From Gracilariopsis chorda (taxonomy: Eukaryota; Rhodophyta; Florideophyceae; Gracilariales; Gracilariaceae): 64,000 bases of DNA. Of the stretch, positions 1 to 10,582 are shown piece after piece. The position numbers were made by a program, and so were the translations under genes. Location of the stretch: NCBI GenBank assembly GCA_003194525.1, contig NBIV01000006.1, positions 248,001 to 312,000 on the forward strand, in the 5' to 3' direction. How positions within the stretch are numbered: position 1 is the stretch's first letter; every line of letters starts with the position of its first letter. The notes beneath the pieces were generated by a model. It ran no database searches and was not told the DNA's origin. It saw only the letters and a program-made list of their open reading frames with translations.

Positions 1-46
1 GAAATATTGTTATTCTCTTCATGTCTATCGTGCTTAATTACCGCAA

Positions 47-2728
47 CTACAAAACTGCGTCTAATCGTAATCTGTGTTTAGCGTGTTTCTGACAAAGGGC
101 TGCAGCCTTCTTGCCCACGATGATGGCTATGAGATTTGCGTCCACAACTAGTCGTTGAGCGCGGGCACATACCCTTTCTTGTGGAATGTGAAACTGTCGA
201 AGTCCTCCTTTATCGAGCTCCCGTTTTTCAAGATGTAAGTCAGATGAAGCTCCGTTGAAGTTATCGCGTGCGTCACGGAATAGCTTCAGTAAACCTTCTT
301 TCTTAGCTTCCATCTCTGATGCGGATACATTTCCAGTCCAGTCCTTCTTGTAACTGTCTTTCACGCAGCCTTCGAAAGCTTGGTAATCAGCATTTGCCAT
401 CACACTCTGATAGTCCAACTTCAGAGTTCCAGCAAAACTCCGGTACGGTCCAGCAGAATAGCTAAATGGTTGTACCTCAACCACGACTGTCCCTGGTTTG
501 GCGAAGACGATGCCAGTCAACGATGGATTGTTCGTGCTTATGATAATGTGGCTCTGTTGAATCAATTTCTTATCTTCTTCAATGTCATACCCGGAGTGTT
601 TCATTCTTCTCACTACGATGTTCGCTGTCTGCTCTTTGCTACGGCTGTCATCCAGAATAGCCTTACCAAGCGTCTCAATTGCTGCTACAATGTCATCTTC
701 GTTTGTTAGTTCTCCTTGGTTTTTGAACCATCGCTTACTCTTCTTATGTTTCTGAGGTCGTAGCATAGTCACGTGCACTTCGCACTCACCTTCGCCAGAG
801 CCTTTAGCAGTCTCTCGGCTAATATTGTTCTGAGCAAAGAAAACGTTTCTCTCTGCAGCATCCAAGACCGAGGATGGTGGATAAGAGTTTCTTGTGAAAA
901 CTATACTCCGAAAACATGTGCTCTGGTTGTATCCACTTCTCGAAAGCTCCGAATTTAATAGTATTCCTGGGCCTCTGCCCTTTTTCGGGGGCATCATGGC
1001 TGCAAGTTGACGAATATACTTTCCATGTGCGCCAGAACTCTTCATCCGATCATTCAGGATTAAGACTGGCCGTAGTTCATCAATCTTCACTGGAGCATGT
1101 GCACATACTCCATCGCGAAGGGCCGCCTTTCTTACATTTGAATCCGGTCTATAAATGCATTGGCGTTTGAACGAAGTCATACCTGTCTCATCTCTGTTGA
1201 AAAGCGCATCCAACGCATGAATCCCATCACGAAGAAAGTCAGTGACGAAGTGATGCTTTTGCGCTCTGTATTCCCGCATTCCAATGAGATCGAAGAACAC
1301 TTCCATGTCCGGTTGCGATCCCCGGGAGTTCAGGAGCCGTCTATTCCTTGATGAAACTCGAACTTTCTCGTACATCAGGTCGAATTCGTCATCTTGCAGG
1401 AAGGTTAACGAATCTATTCCACAGTGTTCCTGAAGCTGAACAGAATTGTTCTTCATCCAGTTCGGAAGGACGATTGACTGATCGGCTCCACGACAAGCGC
1501 GGTACAATCTACAAATACCATAGACATGCTTCGATAGCTCCTCCTGTTTCGAATTATTCCAACTTTGACCATCAACCGCACGGTGAGTGAATAGCTCAAC
1601 ACCTCCTTCCGATTCCATTTTGTGAACCAAATGTTGTTGGCCATGTTCACCGTTCAACTGCGTATCTTCGTACTCATCAAAAGTATTCAGCATCCCGTAC
1701 GTGGTGCTCGTGTTCAATACACGGCTAGACTGTGCTTCAATCGTCTGACTTGAGACGGTCTCTTGCCCAGCAGCTTCCTCTGGATCCACGCTTGTATTCG
1801 CTTCACTTGTTACTGCCCACTGCGTAGTAGCTGTGCTTGAAGTGGCCGCGGTACTTTCAGCTGTGAATCCTGCATTATGATCCGCACTCGCTGAAGCAAT
1901 AATGCTTCTGAAACAAACAATGGGTCTGCGCAGAAGCCTAGACTTTGGATCGAGTATAGTGACACTCTCGCCATGCTTTTCCATATAGGTTCGGCGGTAG
2001 ACGGAGTAGAAATCTGATTCCGCTTTTGGCTGCCCTGGGATGGTGTTAACAAGTATGGCTGGGTGAGCAATGTGTCCTTCAGGTTGGCTGTCACACACGG
2101 CTGACATGTCACTTTTGCGAATGTGCTTCGGAGCTGGGATGCATGTGCGACGAACACTGCTGACGTTCTCGTTCTGATTCGTATCCAGAAGACTTTTGGT
2201 TGCATTCTTGTGTGCAAAGAAGTGAGACGTGGGGTTCTTGGAAAACTTCAGAAGCGCTGGAGTTCGAAGATTTGGTCCGAGCCAATCGTAGTACATAGGA
2301 GTACCGAACTCGTTCTTCAAACTTTTCACTGGTGCAAAGTTGAGTTCAGTGAGACCGCACTTTTCTTCGAGGATCGAGAGATGTTTCTTCATCCATCTTG
2401 GGTAGTAGACCTGGCCATTCTTCATACGGCATACTTTGTAAATGCGACACATGGAGGCGCCATTTTTCTCGAAGATGTCAATTGCACCACCACGGTCCCG
2501 TTGATAGTACGCGGGAGGTAGGAATACCTTCCTCTTTTCTTGACGACGATGACCAGTCTCTGATTCTGCATCGACGGGCACTGTGGAAAAGTAACTCAGA
2601 ACTCGGTCCAACGAAGCTTCAAGGTGCAGATTAGGAGTTTGGTTTTGCTCTAGGAAAGTGAAAAGTATAAGAAGCGTAAGAAAGAGCAAGGTTAGCCCTT
2701 TTAGCGTGCGTTCTGAACAAAGACGCAT
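47..2728 (-). CDS. GT61 (DUF563)-like type II membrane glycosyltransferase with duplicated N-terminal domain
   Basis: The reading frame stays open upstream to 2884, but the first ATG is at 2728. That start puts a signal-anchor at residues 10-27 (KGLTLLFLTLLILFTF), so the protein is probably a 893-residue type II Golgi protein. The C-terminal third resembles GT61/DUF563 transferases: a VHVTMLR strand, an ANIVVRRM strand, then SHIIISTNNPSLTGIVFAKPGTVVVEV-type sequence matching the family's 'HGA-LtN-lf-pg-vvEv' block, with NNP where most members have HGA. A Cys-rich module occurs twice, CRIYKVCR...WMKK...CG near residue 94 and CRLYRACR...WMKN...CG near residue 405. Similarity between the copies continues to CFRSII/CFRSIV, so roughly 250 residues are duplicated and only the second copy has the catalytic C-terminus. 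Several N-x-S/T sites occur. Donor and acceptor are unknown; cell-wall polysaccharide or N-glycan decoration is an inference. Confidence 0.7.
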   Translation of the reverse strand: MRLCSERTLKGLTLLFLTLLILFTFLEQNQTPNLHLEASLDRVLSYFSTVPVDAESETGHRRQEKRKVFLPPAYYQRDRGGAIDIFEKNGASMCRIYKVCRMKNGQVYYPRWMKKHLSILEEKCGLTELNFAPVKSLKNEFGTPMYYDWLGPNLRTPALLKFSKNPTSHFFAHKNATKSLLDTNQNENVSSVRRTCIPAPKHIRKSDMSAVCDSQPEGHIAHPAILVNTIPGQPKAESDFYSVYRRTYMEKHGESVTILDPKSRLLRRPIVCFRSIIASASADHNAGFTAESTAATSSTATTQWAVTSEANTSVDPEEAAGQETVSSQTIEAQSSRVLNTSTTYGMLNTFDEYEDTQLNGEHGQQHLVHKMESEGGVELFTHRAVDGQSWNNSKQEELSKHVYGICRLYRACRGADQSIVLPNWMKNNSVQLQEHCGIDSLTFLQDDEFDLMYEKVRVSSRNRRLLNSRGSQPDMEVFFDLIGMREYRAQKHHFVTDFLRDGIHALDALFNRDETGMTSFKRQCIYRPDSNVRKAALRDGVCAHAPVKIDELRPVLILNDRMKSSGAHGKYIRQLAAMMPPKKGRGPGILLNSELSRSGYNQSTCFRSIVFTRNSYPPSSVLDAAERNVFFAQNNISRETAKGSGEGECEVHVTMLRPQKHKKSKRWFKNQGELTNEDDIVAAIETLGKAILDDSRSKEQTANIVVRRMKHSGYDIEEDKKLIQQSHIIISTNNPSLTGIVFAKPGTVVVEVQPFSYSAGPYRSFAGTLKLDYQSVMANADYQAFEGCVKDSYKKDWTGNVSASEMEAKKEGLLKLFRDARDNFNGASSDLHLEKRELDKGGLRQFHIPQERVCARAQRLVVDANLIAIIVGKKAAALCQKHAKHRLRLDAVL

Positions 2729-3483
2729 AGTGAGCGAGAACCAAGAGCAATGAGCAAGCCAACTGTTTTCTCTATACACGGGAAAAATGTAATAAGAAAG
2801 CTGAACAGCTTGTTGTCTTGTAGAATAACTGGAGATGGGAAACACTGCTTTCACATCCAGTCGACCAAGCAGATCAGCGCTCAAGGAATATGCTCAGAGC
2901 GTGCTGGCGGTGTCGATGCTTTCATGTACCGTTGATACTATTGTGTTGAATTGAGGCAAGAGCTAAATTAGAACGGGGAGCACTACTGGTGGTCTTGCTA
3001 AGAGGGTTAAGCATCGGGGGTTGAAATTGAATTCGAAAGGGACAGTCGCAAACGGCGCATGATTCTATGGATCAAATCCCTGCAGAAGAATCAGATTACA
3101 AATGTGCCGTTGACGCAGTAGCGGAATTACTGTTCAGCAGAATACCGGTAGCAATCTTGCTCTCAAGTGACGTCGTCTGACGTTCCGTGCTGCTTAACTC
3201 TGAGAACTTCGTTCATACTTGCTGCACATGGAACAGGCATAGAAATCCATCACCTGTCTGAATGCGTCTCAGTAGGAACACCTGCCCAGCCCTTGGTGTT
3301 CAAGTTAGATGGAGAGTACGAGTTCTGAAATCGGAGCCAGCCGTTCATCGACAGTGATGAACGCAATGTGGATGCAGTGTGTTTTTTATCAAAGTTGCTA
3401 GCTTTTCAGTGGCGTGGATAGGGCGATGCGGAGAGCTGGCCAAGCGGGTCTCAATGTCTCAATAGCGTCCACAGTTCTTTCTC
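2729..3483. other. intergenic, no gene recognised
   Basis: No ATG-initiated frame of convincing composition lies on either strand, and I see no RNA gene or repeat. It separates the glycosyltransferase 5' end from the LINE fragment, so it probably holds that gene's promoter. I could not assign a TATA box. Confidence 0.5.
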
Positions 3484-4640
3484 GTGAGAAGCAGACTTGT
3501 TGAGTTGGGAGATGAGGCCTGTCGGGAAGTCGTATTCCTCAAGATATATTGCACTGTAGAAGCTGTCACGGCTTCTAACGGTGTACCTGTCTTCGTCTAC
3601 AAGCAGAGGAAGACAAGTACTCCGCGGGAAGTCGAAAGTCGTGGAAGGCGAATTGGACTGGCCACCGAGTCTCTCTCGAAGGCCGGCCCTCACTTCGGTG
3701 GCCACGCCAAGAAGCCAATGTAGAAGGGCACAGAGTAGAGAGGTAAAGGTACTTTCTCTGAAGAAGGTAGGAGCTGCAGCCTACACTATCTCGTGGTACG
3801 AGAACAGTCCTGAACAAGAACATGCCACACTCCCGGCTGGAGTGGAAGTGTCCTCGTTCACAGCAGAAGTCACCGCTGCAAAACACGCGCTTGAAAAGGT
3901 TTTGCAAAGATGTGAAGAAGGATGGAAAGGACGAATCAGATTGGCAACAGACTCCAAAAGTATGGTAGATGGGTTGCAGAGCTCTCTTCGACAGCAACCT
4001 TCTTCGTTACAAACTGTTTCACGAATACTAAGTTTCATCACCGACAAAAGAGGCTGTTTCGTTGATATCGTTTGGATACCCGGGCACTGCGGCCTTCCGC
4101 AGAATGAACGGGTGGATAGCCTTGCAAAGCAAGGTTTGAACACTCCTATGAAAGATCAAGTCAGAGTACCGGTCTACTTTGAGGACGCCAAGACACGAAT
4201 AATGGCTGCCTCTAAAGCCAAGCCTTTGATCAATGATGTCCCAGAAGAACTACAAGGCATCATATCGCCTCGGAAAGCAGAAGTCACGCTGTCTCAGATC
4301 TATGTAGGACACACGCCGAAGCTTCACCCTGTTGCAAGTTACATAGAAGGGAAACCATCACGATGTGACTGTAACACGCGCGCTACCAACAGCGCTGAAC
4401 ACTATGTGCTTCGTTGTACTAAGCGGACAGATTCTAGGAGACGCGAGCTTCCTGCCGCAGCAGAGAGAAAAGGTAAGACTTTGGCGGAGATAGTCCGCCA
4501 GTGGCCACAGAAGTTGTTAGCCTTTCTTAGGAGAGAGAGGTATTTCTCATAGAAAGAAAAAACCTCTATCAATATGCCGTAATCAGACATATTGAACCCA
4601 AAATAAAGAAGAAGAAGAGGTAAAGGTAGAAGATTGCTGA
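3484..4640 (+). mobile_element. 5'-truncated non-LTR (LINE) retrotransposon, RNase H and 3' end
   Basis: Only the downstream part of a LINE is present. Two overlapping frames (from about 3484 and from about 3581) lead into an RNase H domain and a short Cys/His tail. A purine-rich 3' end with AATAAAG followed by GAAGAAGAAGAGG follows at 4600-4640. The reverse complement of the 3' end (about 4490-4620) is clearly related to 44340-44480, and more weakly to 45750-45880, 4975-5110 and 46010-46100. This is therefore a dispersed family with many 5'-truncated copies. I saw no target-site duplication. Confidence 0.75.
3740..4552 (+). pseudogene. RNase H domain and C-terminal Cys/His segment of a LINE polyprotein
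   Basis: The frame is open from about 3581 to the stop at 4550-4552. RNase HI landmarks are GAAAYTISWY, the glutamate helix TAEVTAAKHAL, ATDSKSMVDGL (catalytic Asp) and WIPGHCGLPQNERVDSLAKQG (His and final Asp). The first catalytic Asp (the usual TDGS block) is not visible upstream, where the frame breaks. A CDCN...AEHYVLRC segment follows, as in the zinc-binding tail of Jockey/I-type LINE ORF2 proteins. No reverse transcriptase or endonuclease lies upstream, so this is a truncated, non-autonomous relic. Confidence 0.75.
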
Positions 4641-4739
4641 AACAACAATACAAAAGCAGTCGCAAGTGCAATTGCATCAGCTGTTGTTGTTCAATGTTGT
4701 GATTATTTGTTGTTAGACGTTTCAACGTTCCACAGGAAT

Positions 4740-5270
4740 GGATTATATAATGTTATTGGCGTGTGGTAAGATCATGGCTGGCTGGAATTGGGTTCGAACG
4801 AAGAGAAGGAGAAAGTCTTGGTGTCGAAGTGAGAATCGAGAGTCGCAATCGACGGGTAGAAGGCTTTAGGTTGATACGCTAATCGGTAAGCCAGACATGC
4901 GGGGCAAAGAATCTCGCTCTTTTTGTGGGCCCTTAGATGCTCTTTAACGTCCAGTTGCGACACAAGGGTAGAAGCATTTGTCTAAAAGATACTTCTCTCT
5001 TCGCAAGGAACCAAGACACGTCCGTGGCCACTGTCTATGAATACCATCCTTGACGGATTTTCCCACTCTCTCGCGCAAACTATGGAGCTGTTCTCTTCTA
5101 GCCCGTATCGACTGACATCGTAGAACACAGTGGTCTGCATCTTACTGTGTCCTATTTGGGCAACCACACAAAATGCGTTTCTCGTCAAGGTACGTTGCAA
5201 ATAGTTTCGTGCCCAGTGAATAATTGTGCCCACAAAACCCACGCCAAACATTCTCGAGTTCGGCATTGTG
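4740..5270 (-). mobile_element. degenerate LINE-related remnant
   Basis: The stretch 4975-5110 aligns by eye with 45840-45940: both have AAGGAACC/AGGAAACC, then GGCCACTGTCTA, then CTCTCGCGCAAACT/GCTCGCGCAAATTT. Both resemble the reverse complement of the LINE 3' end at 4490-4560. Two short minus-strand frames (4772-4963 and 4982-5266) run through it with no recognisable domain. I read it as an old minus-strand LINE 3' fragment; the boundaries are approximate. Confidence 0.4.
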
Positions 5271-6073
5271 TGAAGGCTTCAGCCTGGAAACTGATGCGTA
5301 CAACTTGGAACATAACACATTAGTCCTGGTGTCTTGCGTTGTTGACCTTCCAACGTTTTTGAACCGGAGTCAAGTGAAAGTAATGGGTTAGACTACCTTG
5401 TACCAGGTTCTCTAGCCCTTCCTACTAAGCTTGACTGTTTGGAATGGACAAGAGGCTTCCGGAATCAGAAGTGCATGTCGTTCTACGTTCAGGCATTCGC
5501 CTGCCTGGTGACAGGAAGCGCTCGACATGGTTCGGTGTAGAAGCTCTCAGGTTGGAACTGGGAGTCATGTGCCAAGCAAAAGAGGAATAGTAGATTAGCC
5601 GCATTCTACACGCTGAGGAGGAGCTTTTTCTCGGACAAAATAAGCGATCATTCCACACCACATCTGAAAGATGAGTAGGAACAAACGCCATGAAATGCCG
5701 GTGATGGAGGGGCTTGACGTCGTGGTGGACAGGATTGCAGGGCAGGAGTAGTCGTGTGTGTAGAAGCAATGGTCGGGGTAGCGTCAATAAACCTTCTTCA
5801 CACTTTGCTTGCAGGGCTTTATCCTCGGTAAGGTTGGCAAGGGTTTTGAGATAGTGCGTCTTGTAAAGAGTCTGTGGAAGAATGAACTCTGAGAAACGAA
5901 TGACAAGTCCACAAGTTGGCATTAGAAACGCCTTGATGTCATGTATTGCCATTGTTCGACATTTGGTGGCAATCCCCCTTAGCCCTTGGTGAGTGCTGCG
6001 AAGGCGCGGGACTTGAGCGTGGTGTATTAATTCGACGAACTTTGTGTAGAGTTATTGATTGGTTTGAACTTCA
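5271..6073. other. intergenic; unrecognised 175-codon minus frame at 5425-5952
   Basis: A minus-strand ATG frame (5952 to 5425) encodes 175 residues with no domain I recognise. It lies just beyond LINE debris and could be decayed transposon sequence. The composition (Leu, His and Arg rich, no clear fold) does not argue for a functional gene. Confidence 0.3.
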
Positions 6074-6108
6074 TGCGAAGCATCTTCAAACTTTGAAGAT
6101 GCTTCGCA
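6074..6108. repeat. perfect palindrome, 17-base arms, 1-base centre
   Basis: The left arm TGCGAAGCATCTTCAAA is followed by a single C (6091) and its exact reverse complement. It would form a 17-bp hairpin or cruciform. No gene flanks it closely. Confidence 0.9.
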
Positions 6109-7147
6109 AGAAGTACACGTGCTTTAACGGCTAGCCCTAATGGGGGGCGTTCCGAGCATTTCAAGGGGGCTCCCTGGCATTGTCGCGGAAGTTGTTGCAG
6201 GGGGAGCCGGCTTAGATCGCCAGGGGTGCCGCCAGTGGCAAAATGTGACCAAGGAGAGGGCGCAACCGTCGCGGCATACACAACTGGACAGATCTTGCGA
6301 TCAATCATTGATGCCTTCTCCGCAGCGGCCCATTCATCTCTTCCTGTGCGACACCACACGTCGTCTCGTCAAAGGTATACCAAGTGCAATGGTTTACGGG
6401 GCCCAGGTGTGTCACGTGGCGCGCCCAAAATAACTCGGGCAGTACAGGTTTCCCGGATTCTTGGCACAGAGAGAGCACTCCGCTGGCTGCGGTGAGCTGC
6501 TCAACGGCGGGAACGAATGCATTGATGAAGTGACTAGAAGGCTGCCCACGATCGTGAGAGGTTGGCCATTGGAACAAGTCCGCAAAGGACGCTCGCAACA
6601 ATACCAGTAGAGAGCGTCGGCGCCTCCATTCAACTAACCGAAAAGACGCACACGCGAGCGCATACGTGGATCAGGCGCGTACACAGAATACACAAGCGCG
6701 TGTAAACTGCGCCGAAGACTGATGGCGCTCCCACACGCAGGTGCATCCTTAGGGATACTGTATCCCTAAGGTAAGTACCATTCGGTACCTTCACAGGCGC
6801 CAGCACGTATCTACGAAAGGCGGCGCTGGTGTACTCGAACAACGAACCGAAAGAAATAACAGCGTGAATGGGCCATTGACGTCAGCCAAGCGGCAAAAAA
6901 TAGCTCTGTAGAACGCATCTCTCAACGGTCCTATTTCGCACCCCCCACGCGTCAAGCGCAACGCCAGTGCATGCGTCTGCATCATCTCTAGACATCCGTC
7001 AGTAACAATACTCGCCCCCGGCCCCTTCACCACCTTCGAACCCTCCCACCGTCTCCTTCTCGAACGGCGTCCGTAGCCGGTCCTTCGCTTCGGTCCCTTC
7101 CACTCGGTCCCTCATTCCAGTCCCGCTTCCGAGCATAATCCTTCGAC
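6109..7147. other. intergenic; upstream region of the RING gene with pyrimidine-rich leader
   Basis: No gene is recognised. A perfect 12-base-arm palindrome lies at 6748-6772. The last 120 bases before the RING start codon (about 7020-7147) are strongly C/T-rich, probably the 5' leader, as also seen before the CTD phosphatase and exportin genes. Confidence 0.5.
6748..6772. repeat. perfect palindrome, 12-base arms, 1-base centre
   Basis: CCTTAGGGATAC, then T (6760), then GTATCCCTAAGG. A second small inverted pair, GTACC/GGTAC, follows at 6776-6789. It lies about 375 bases upstream of the RING start codon. Confidence 0.9.
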
Positions 7148-8308
7148 ATGCCAGTTGACGTTGTTATCTACGTGTTAGTTGCAGTCACTATTGCGCTCAC
7201 CGTGTTGATCTTGCTCTCCTTTCTCTACGTGCAGCGCCGTCGACAACGCGCAATGCAGCTTCTCGCTCTCGCGCAGGAGGAGGCTGATCGCCGCCGTCGG
7301 AAGAAGAAGAAGGTTGCGCTCCGTCGCTGGGAAATTGACAATGCCGCTCCGGAAGCCCTTGTTCACCGCGTCGTGTCAAACCCCAACCAGTACACCCTGA
7401 CTCTCAAATCAAACCCTGATCTATATATCAAAGCTGTAACAGCTCTTCGTACGGCCGGCCACTTGCCGCCTGACCTCGTCCAACCTCCCGAAACCACAGA
7501 GTCCACCGTGCCCACGGAACCTGACCTCCTGGAGCCGCCTGTCACGGAGCCTCCACCCATCTCCGATACCGCTCCGTCTTCAGGCCAACTACCCCGAGTT
7601 CTCGTCGCTATCCCCCCTACAGAGACCAATTGTGTCATCTGCTTAGAGCCCATCATTGTCGGACAGAGGGTACGTTCCCTTCCGTGCCATCACATCTACC
7701 ACAGCCAATGCATTCGCATATGGTTAAGACGGAAGAATGCCTGCCCTTGTTGTTGCGAACGAGTAGTCCTCAAGAGACGCAAGCGGCAAAACAACTCAGC
7801 ACATCCGCCCCCGCAAACGTCCGATCGTCAACCAACTCTCGTTCAACCTATTCCAAGGTTCGATGATCGCGGTGAACGTAATGCTTTGCATGCTACACTC
7901 TCCCGCAACAAGAGCAGTTTTCTCTCACGTCAGTCCGACGATATCAGCCTTGACCGCTTCAATTCCGACACCACTAGCCAACTGGACGAACAAACTGCTG
8001 AAGAACTTCTGTCTCAGGTGCGTCGCGCCTTGCGCGGTCAGTCTTCCATGCTCAGTATCGGCACTACGTGCAGTGCTACGCCATCAGACACTGCTCCCTC
8101 TCACCAACTCGTTTCGGCTCCGAATGAATGCGTCATTAATCTGTCCGACTTTGAAACACCCAGCGAGCACGCCGAGACAGCTGCTGCTAACCGATTCCTC
8201 CACTCGATTTCTGCTCGTTCTGTTGGTTCTATCAACGAGCCCACTGAAGCCGCTCCACCTGTGGCAGATGTTGCCGTTGATATAGAAGCTATCTCACCGG
8301 CGCCATAG
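7148..8308 (+). CDS. transmembrane RING-H2 E3 ubiquitin ligase
   Basis: Single exon, 386 residues, from the ATG that ends the pyrimidine-rich leader. A hydrophobic N-terminal helix (residues 3-28, VVIYVLVAVTIALTVLILLSFLYV) is followed by a basic stretch (QRRRQR...RRRRKKKK), which places the rest in the cytosol. The RING-H2 finger starts at Cys162: CVICLEPIIVGQ, then PCHHIYHSQCIRIWL, then CPCC. Its spacing is C-x2-C-x14-C-x-H-x2-H-x2-C-x10-C-x2-C, the ATL/RNF type that binds an E2 and transfers ubiquitin. Before the RING is a Pro/Glu/Thr-rich linker, and after it a Ser-rich, probably disordered tail. The architecture matches plant ATL and membrane RNF ligases. The compartment and substrate cannot be read from the sequence. 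Confidence 0.85.
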   Translation: MPVDVVIYVLVAVTIALTVLILLSFLYVQRRRQRAMQLLALAQEEADRRRRKKKKVALRRWEIDNAAPEALVHRVVSNPNQYTLTLKSNPDLYIKAVTALRTAGHLPPDLVQPPETTESTVPTEPDLLEPPVTEPPPISDTAPSSGQLPRVLVAIPPTETNCVICLEPIIVGQRVRSLPCHHIYHSQCIRIWLRRKNACPCCCERVVLKRRKRQNNSAHPPPQTSDRQPTLVQPIPRFDDRGERNALHATLSRNKSSFLSRQSDDISLDRFNSDTTSQLDEQTAEELLSQVRRALRGQSSMLSIGTTCSATPSDTAPSHQLVSAPNECVINLSDFETPSEHAETAAANRFLHSISARSVGSINEPTEAAPPVADVAVDIEAISPAP

Positions 8309-10582
8309 ATCATGAATACAGACGAATATGGAACTGGATTTGTAGTTTGCTAATACAAGGTTTGTGTACAAAGTGGCTCAGAGCGTTTGTCGATGTCTCT
8401 CTGGAGCTAAGTACACCCTGTCCATATTCAGTTTTGGTTGACGAGACTGCTGTGTTACCTCTGCACATGTTTTCGTTCAACGCTGGGCGTCAGCACCGTC
8501 AATGGGTATCTGGCATGAGTCTTGTTCGGTGTTACGCACGGGAAGCATGCCGTTGAGTATTCTGTGTTAATATTCGTCATATTCCTTCAGCACCCCGTGT
8601 TTGCGAGTCGTACTTTCTCTGCGGCATACCGCAAGTACCATCCTCGAGTACGCGCTTATCCCGACATCTTTGCAGGATTCTAAGTGTACCATGGACGCAT
8701 TTGCGTTGATTTTCGTCGCTTGAGAGTTGGACAATAGTCCTTGTTCACGTTGCTCTTCGAGAAGAAAGATGGGCCAGTTCACGGCTCTTCTGTTACAAAG
8801 ACGATAGGCTAGCAGCAGCTTGGTTGTTTTTTGAGTGACGCGAAAAGGGTTGTGAATCCCTCTCCTTCTTTTGAATGTATCCTGGTCATGGTGTAATTAT
8901 CGCTGAAGCACACTGCGACGATCTTCGGTGCGCTGGTTACATGCACAAATCAAACAGACCAGGGCGCCGATGATACTTATCATCCGCATGAACGCTTTGT
9001 TGAGCGTCATCACATGAACATTCTGTTGAAAGTCAGATGGGTTAAATGTTGTTCTGCTGCGCACTGGCGTGCACTACAAGAATACATTAGCTTATTTCTC
9101 CCACGTTTCTCCTTGCGAGTGTTTGAGGGGCTCGGTTTGGGTACTAGCGGTTTTGGGGAGTTGACACATTGGCTGCTTTGTTGCTTGAGTCTACCGACGG
9201 TACCGTTACAGCTCAATTTCGTTGGGTTTGTGATAGATTGTGTACTCCCTTGACAGGATCTCCGTCAAGGTTTAGATACACGCCAGTCACTTGAAAGTCT
9301 TCCCTGCTCTTCAACTCCCTGCTCTTGTGTCGGCTAGTCCGTTCACTGATGTATCCCCAATTGCGATGTCATTACTCCCGAGATTCTGATTTCACGAACT
9401 ATGTTTTTCCGTCAGGTTTTGCTGTCTTAGGAATGCATGTCGAGTACCGCCGTATACATCTAATAGGTTCCTTCTGAGTAAAGACAATAGTATCTTTCGT
9501 CTGTTCGTATACAATTTACGTTCATCCACAGAGTATGTAGTACCCGAACAAGTAACATGTTCAATCATGATAGACCCCTCACTAGTAGCTAGGGCTGCTT
9601 CGAGCTCGACTTTTTAAAGCAGGGAAGCTGTTCGCGAATGATGAGATGGCTTCGTTCATGGTCGGAGAACCATTCATTGAATCAAAACATCAATGCTATT
9701 GAGAGAAGCAGAAATGAGTGTTCCGTCCATATGACAAGCTAGCAACGAAGTACACAAGACTATAAAACGGAAAGACCTATAACACCACAACTGTAAGCTA
9801 TGGGAGCATGACACTTTCGTTGTCGTGTGTTTCATGACTTCTCGTTTGCAAGTCTCAGGAGAACTGACATATTCGAGATATTCTTTTTCCGTCGGAAGGC
9901 CAGGAAGCTTCTCTTTCACGACCATACTATATCTTTAACTGTTATGAGCATTATCCATAATCATCATGCGCCATCATCGGGAAGTGCTGTGGAAGAAACA
10001 CACTCTCTCAGGAAGACCAGAAAACACAGAATGCTACAATGTTCTGCGGTCTCTGTTTAAAATTCGAGCTTAAACCACAATTTGCTCCCGTCTCTCATTA
10101 CTCGCTAGAGTCAGTCAGTCAAGCAGAGGGGGCTGCGTGTCATCAGCGATACGTGTCATTAACAATAGTACATATGTTGGGCTTTGTTGAATAGTTCTCA
10201 AGCCATCTTCCACTTCTCTTAAGGAATATCTTGTTGTACATCTTTTCGCTTCACTCGAGAGGGGTTTTAAATTTCATAACAAAGAAAGAGAACAGAAATC
10301 CTCATTTCAGACAGCCTCTGCTGTGGTGAGCTGTTTGACCTCAGGACATTTGATAAGCTGCAGCTGTGGACAAGACCAATTTCAAAAGCATTCCACCCAC
10401 AAAACGGCCGATTCCTTCGATTCATAGGAACTAACTGTAACTTCACGACTGATCAGCGCTTTTGTTGTTGCGGATCGAAATACGGTTCTCCGCTCTTGTG
10501 AGTCGTTCCTAACGATATCTAGTCGCCCTCTCTGAACGCATCCCATAGATAAAAGCAGGGGTGTAACCAATCCGAGGGGGAA
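8309..10582. other. gene desert, part 1
   Basis: Only short, overlapping frames without plausible coding character occur. No tRNA, transposon ORF or strong palindrome was seen. With 11034-12954 it makes one of the emptiest stretches of an otherwise gene-dense window. Confidence 0.5.

Noticed and set aside
2729..2884. Longer N-terminus for the glycosyltransferase
   Set aside because: The upstream extension begins with TTG; the ATG at 2728 places the signal-anchor at the N-terminus as expected.
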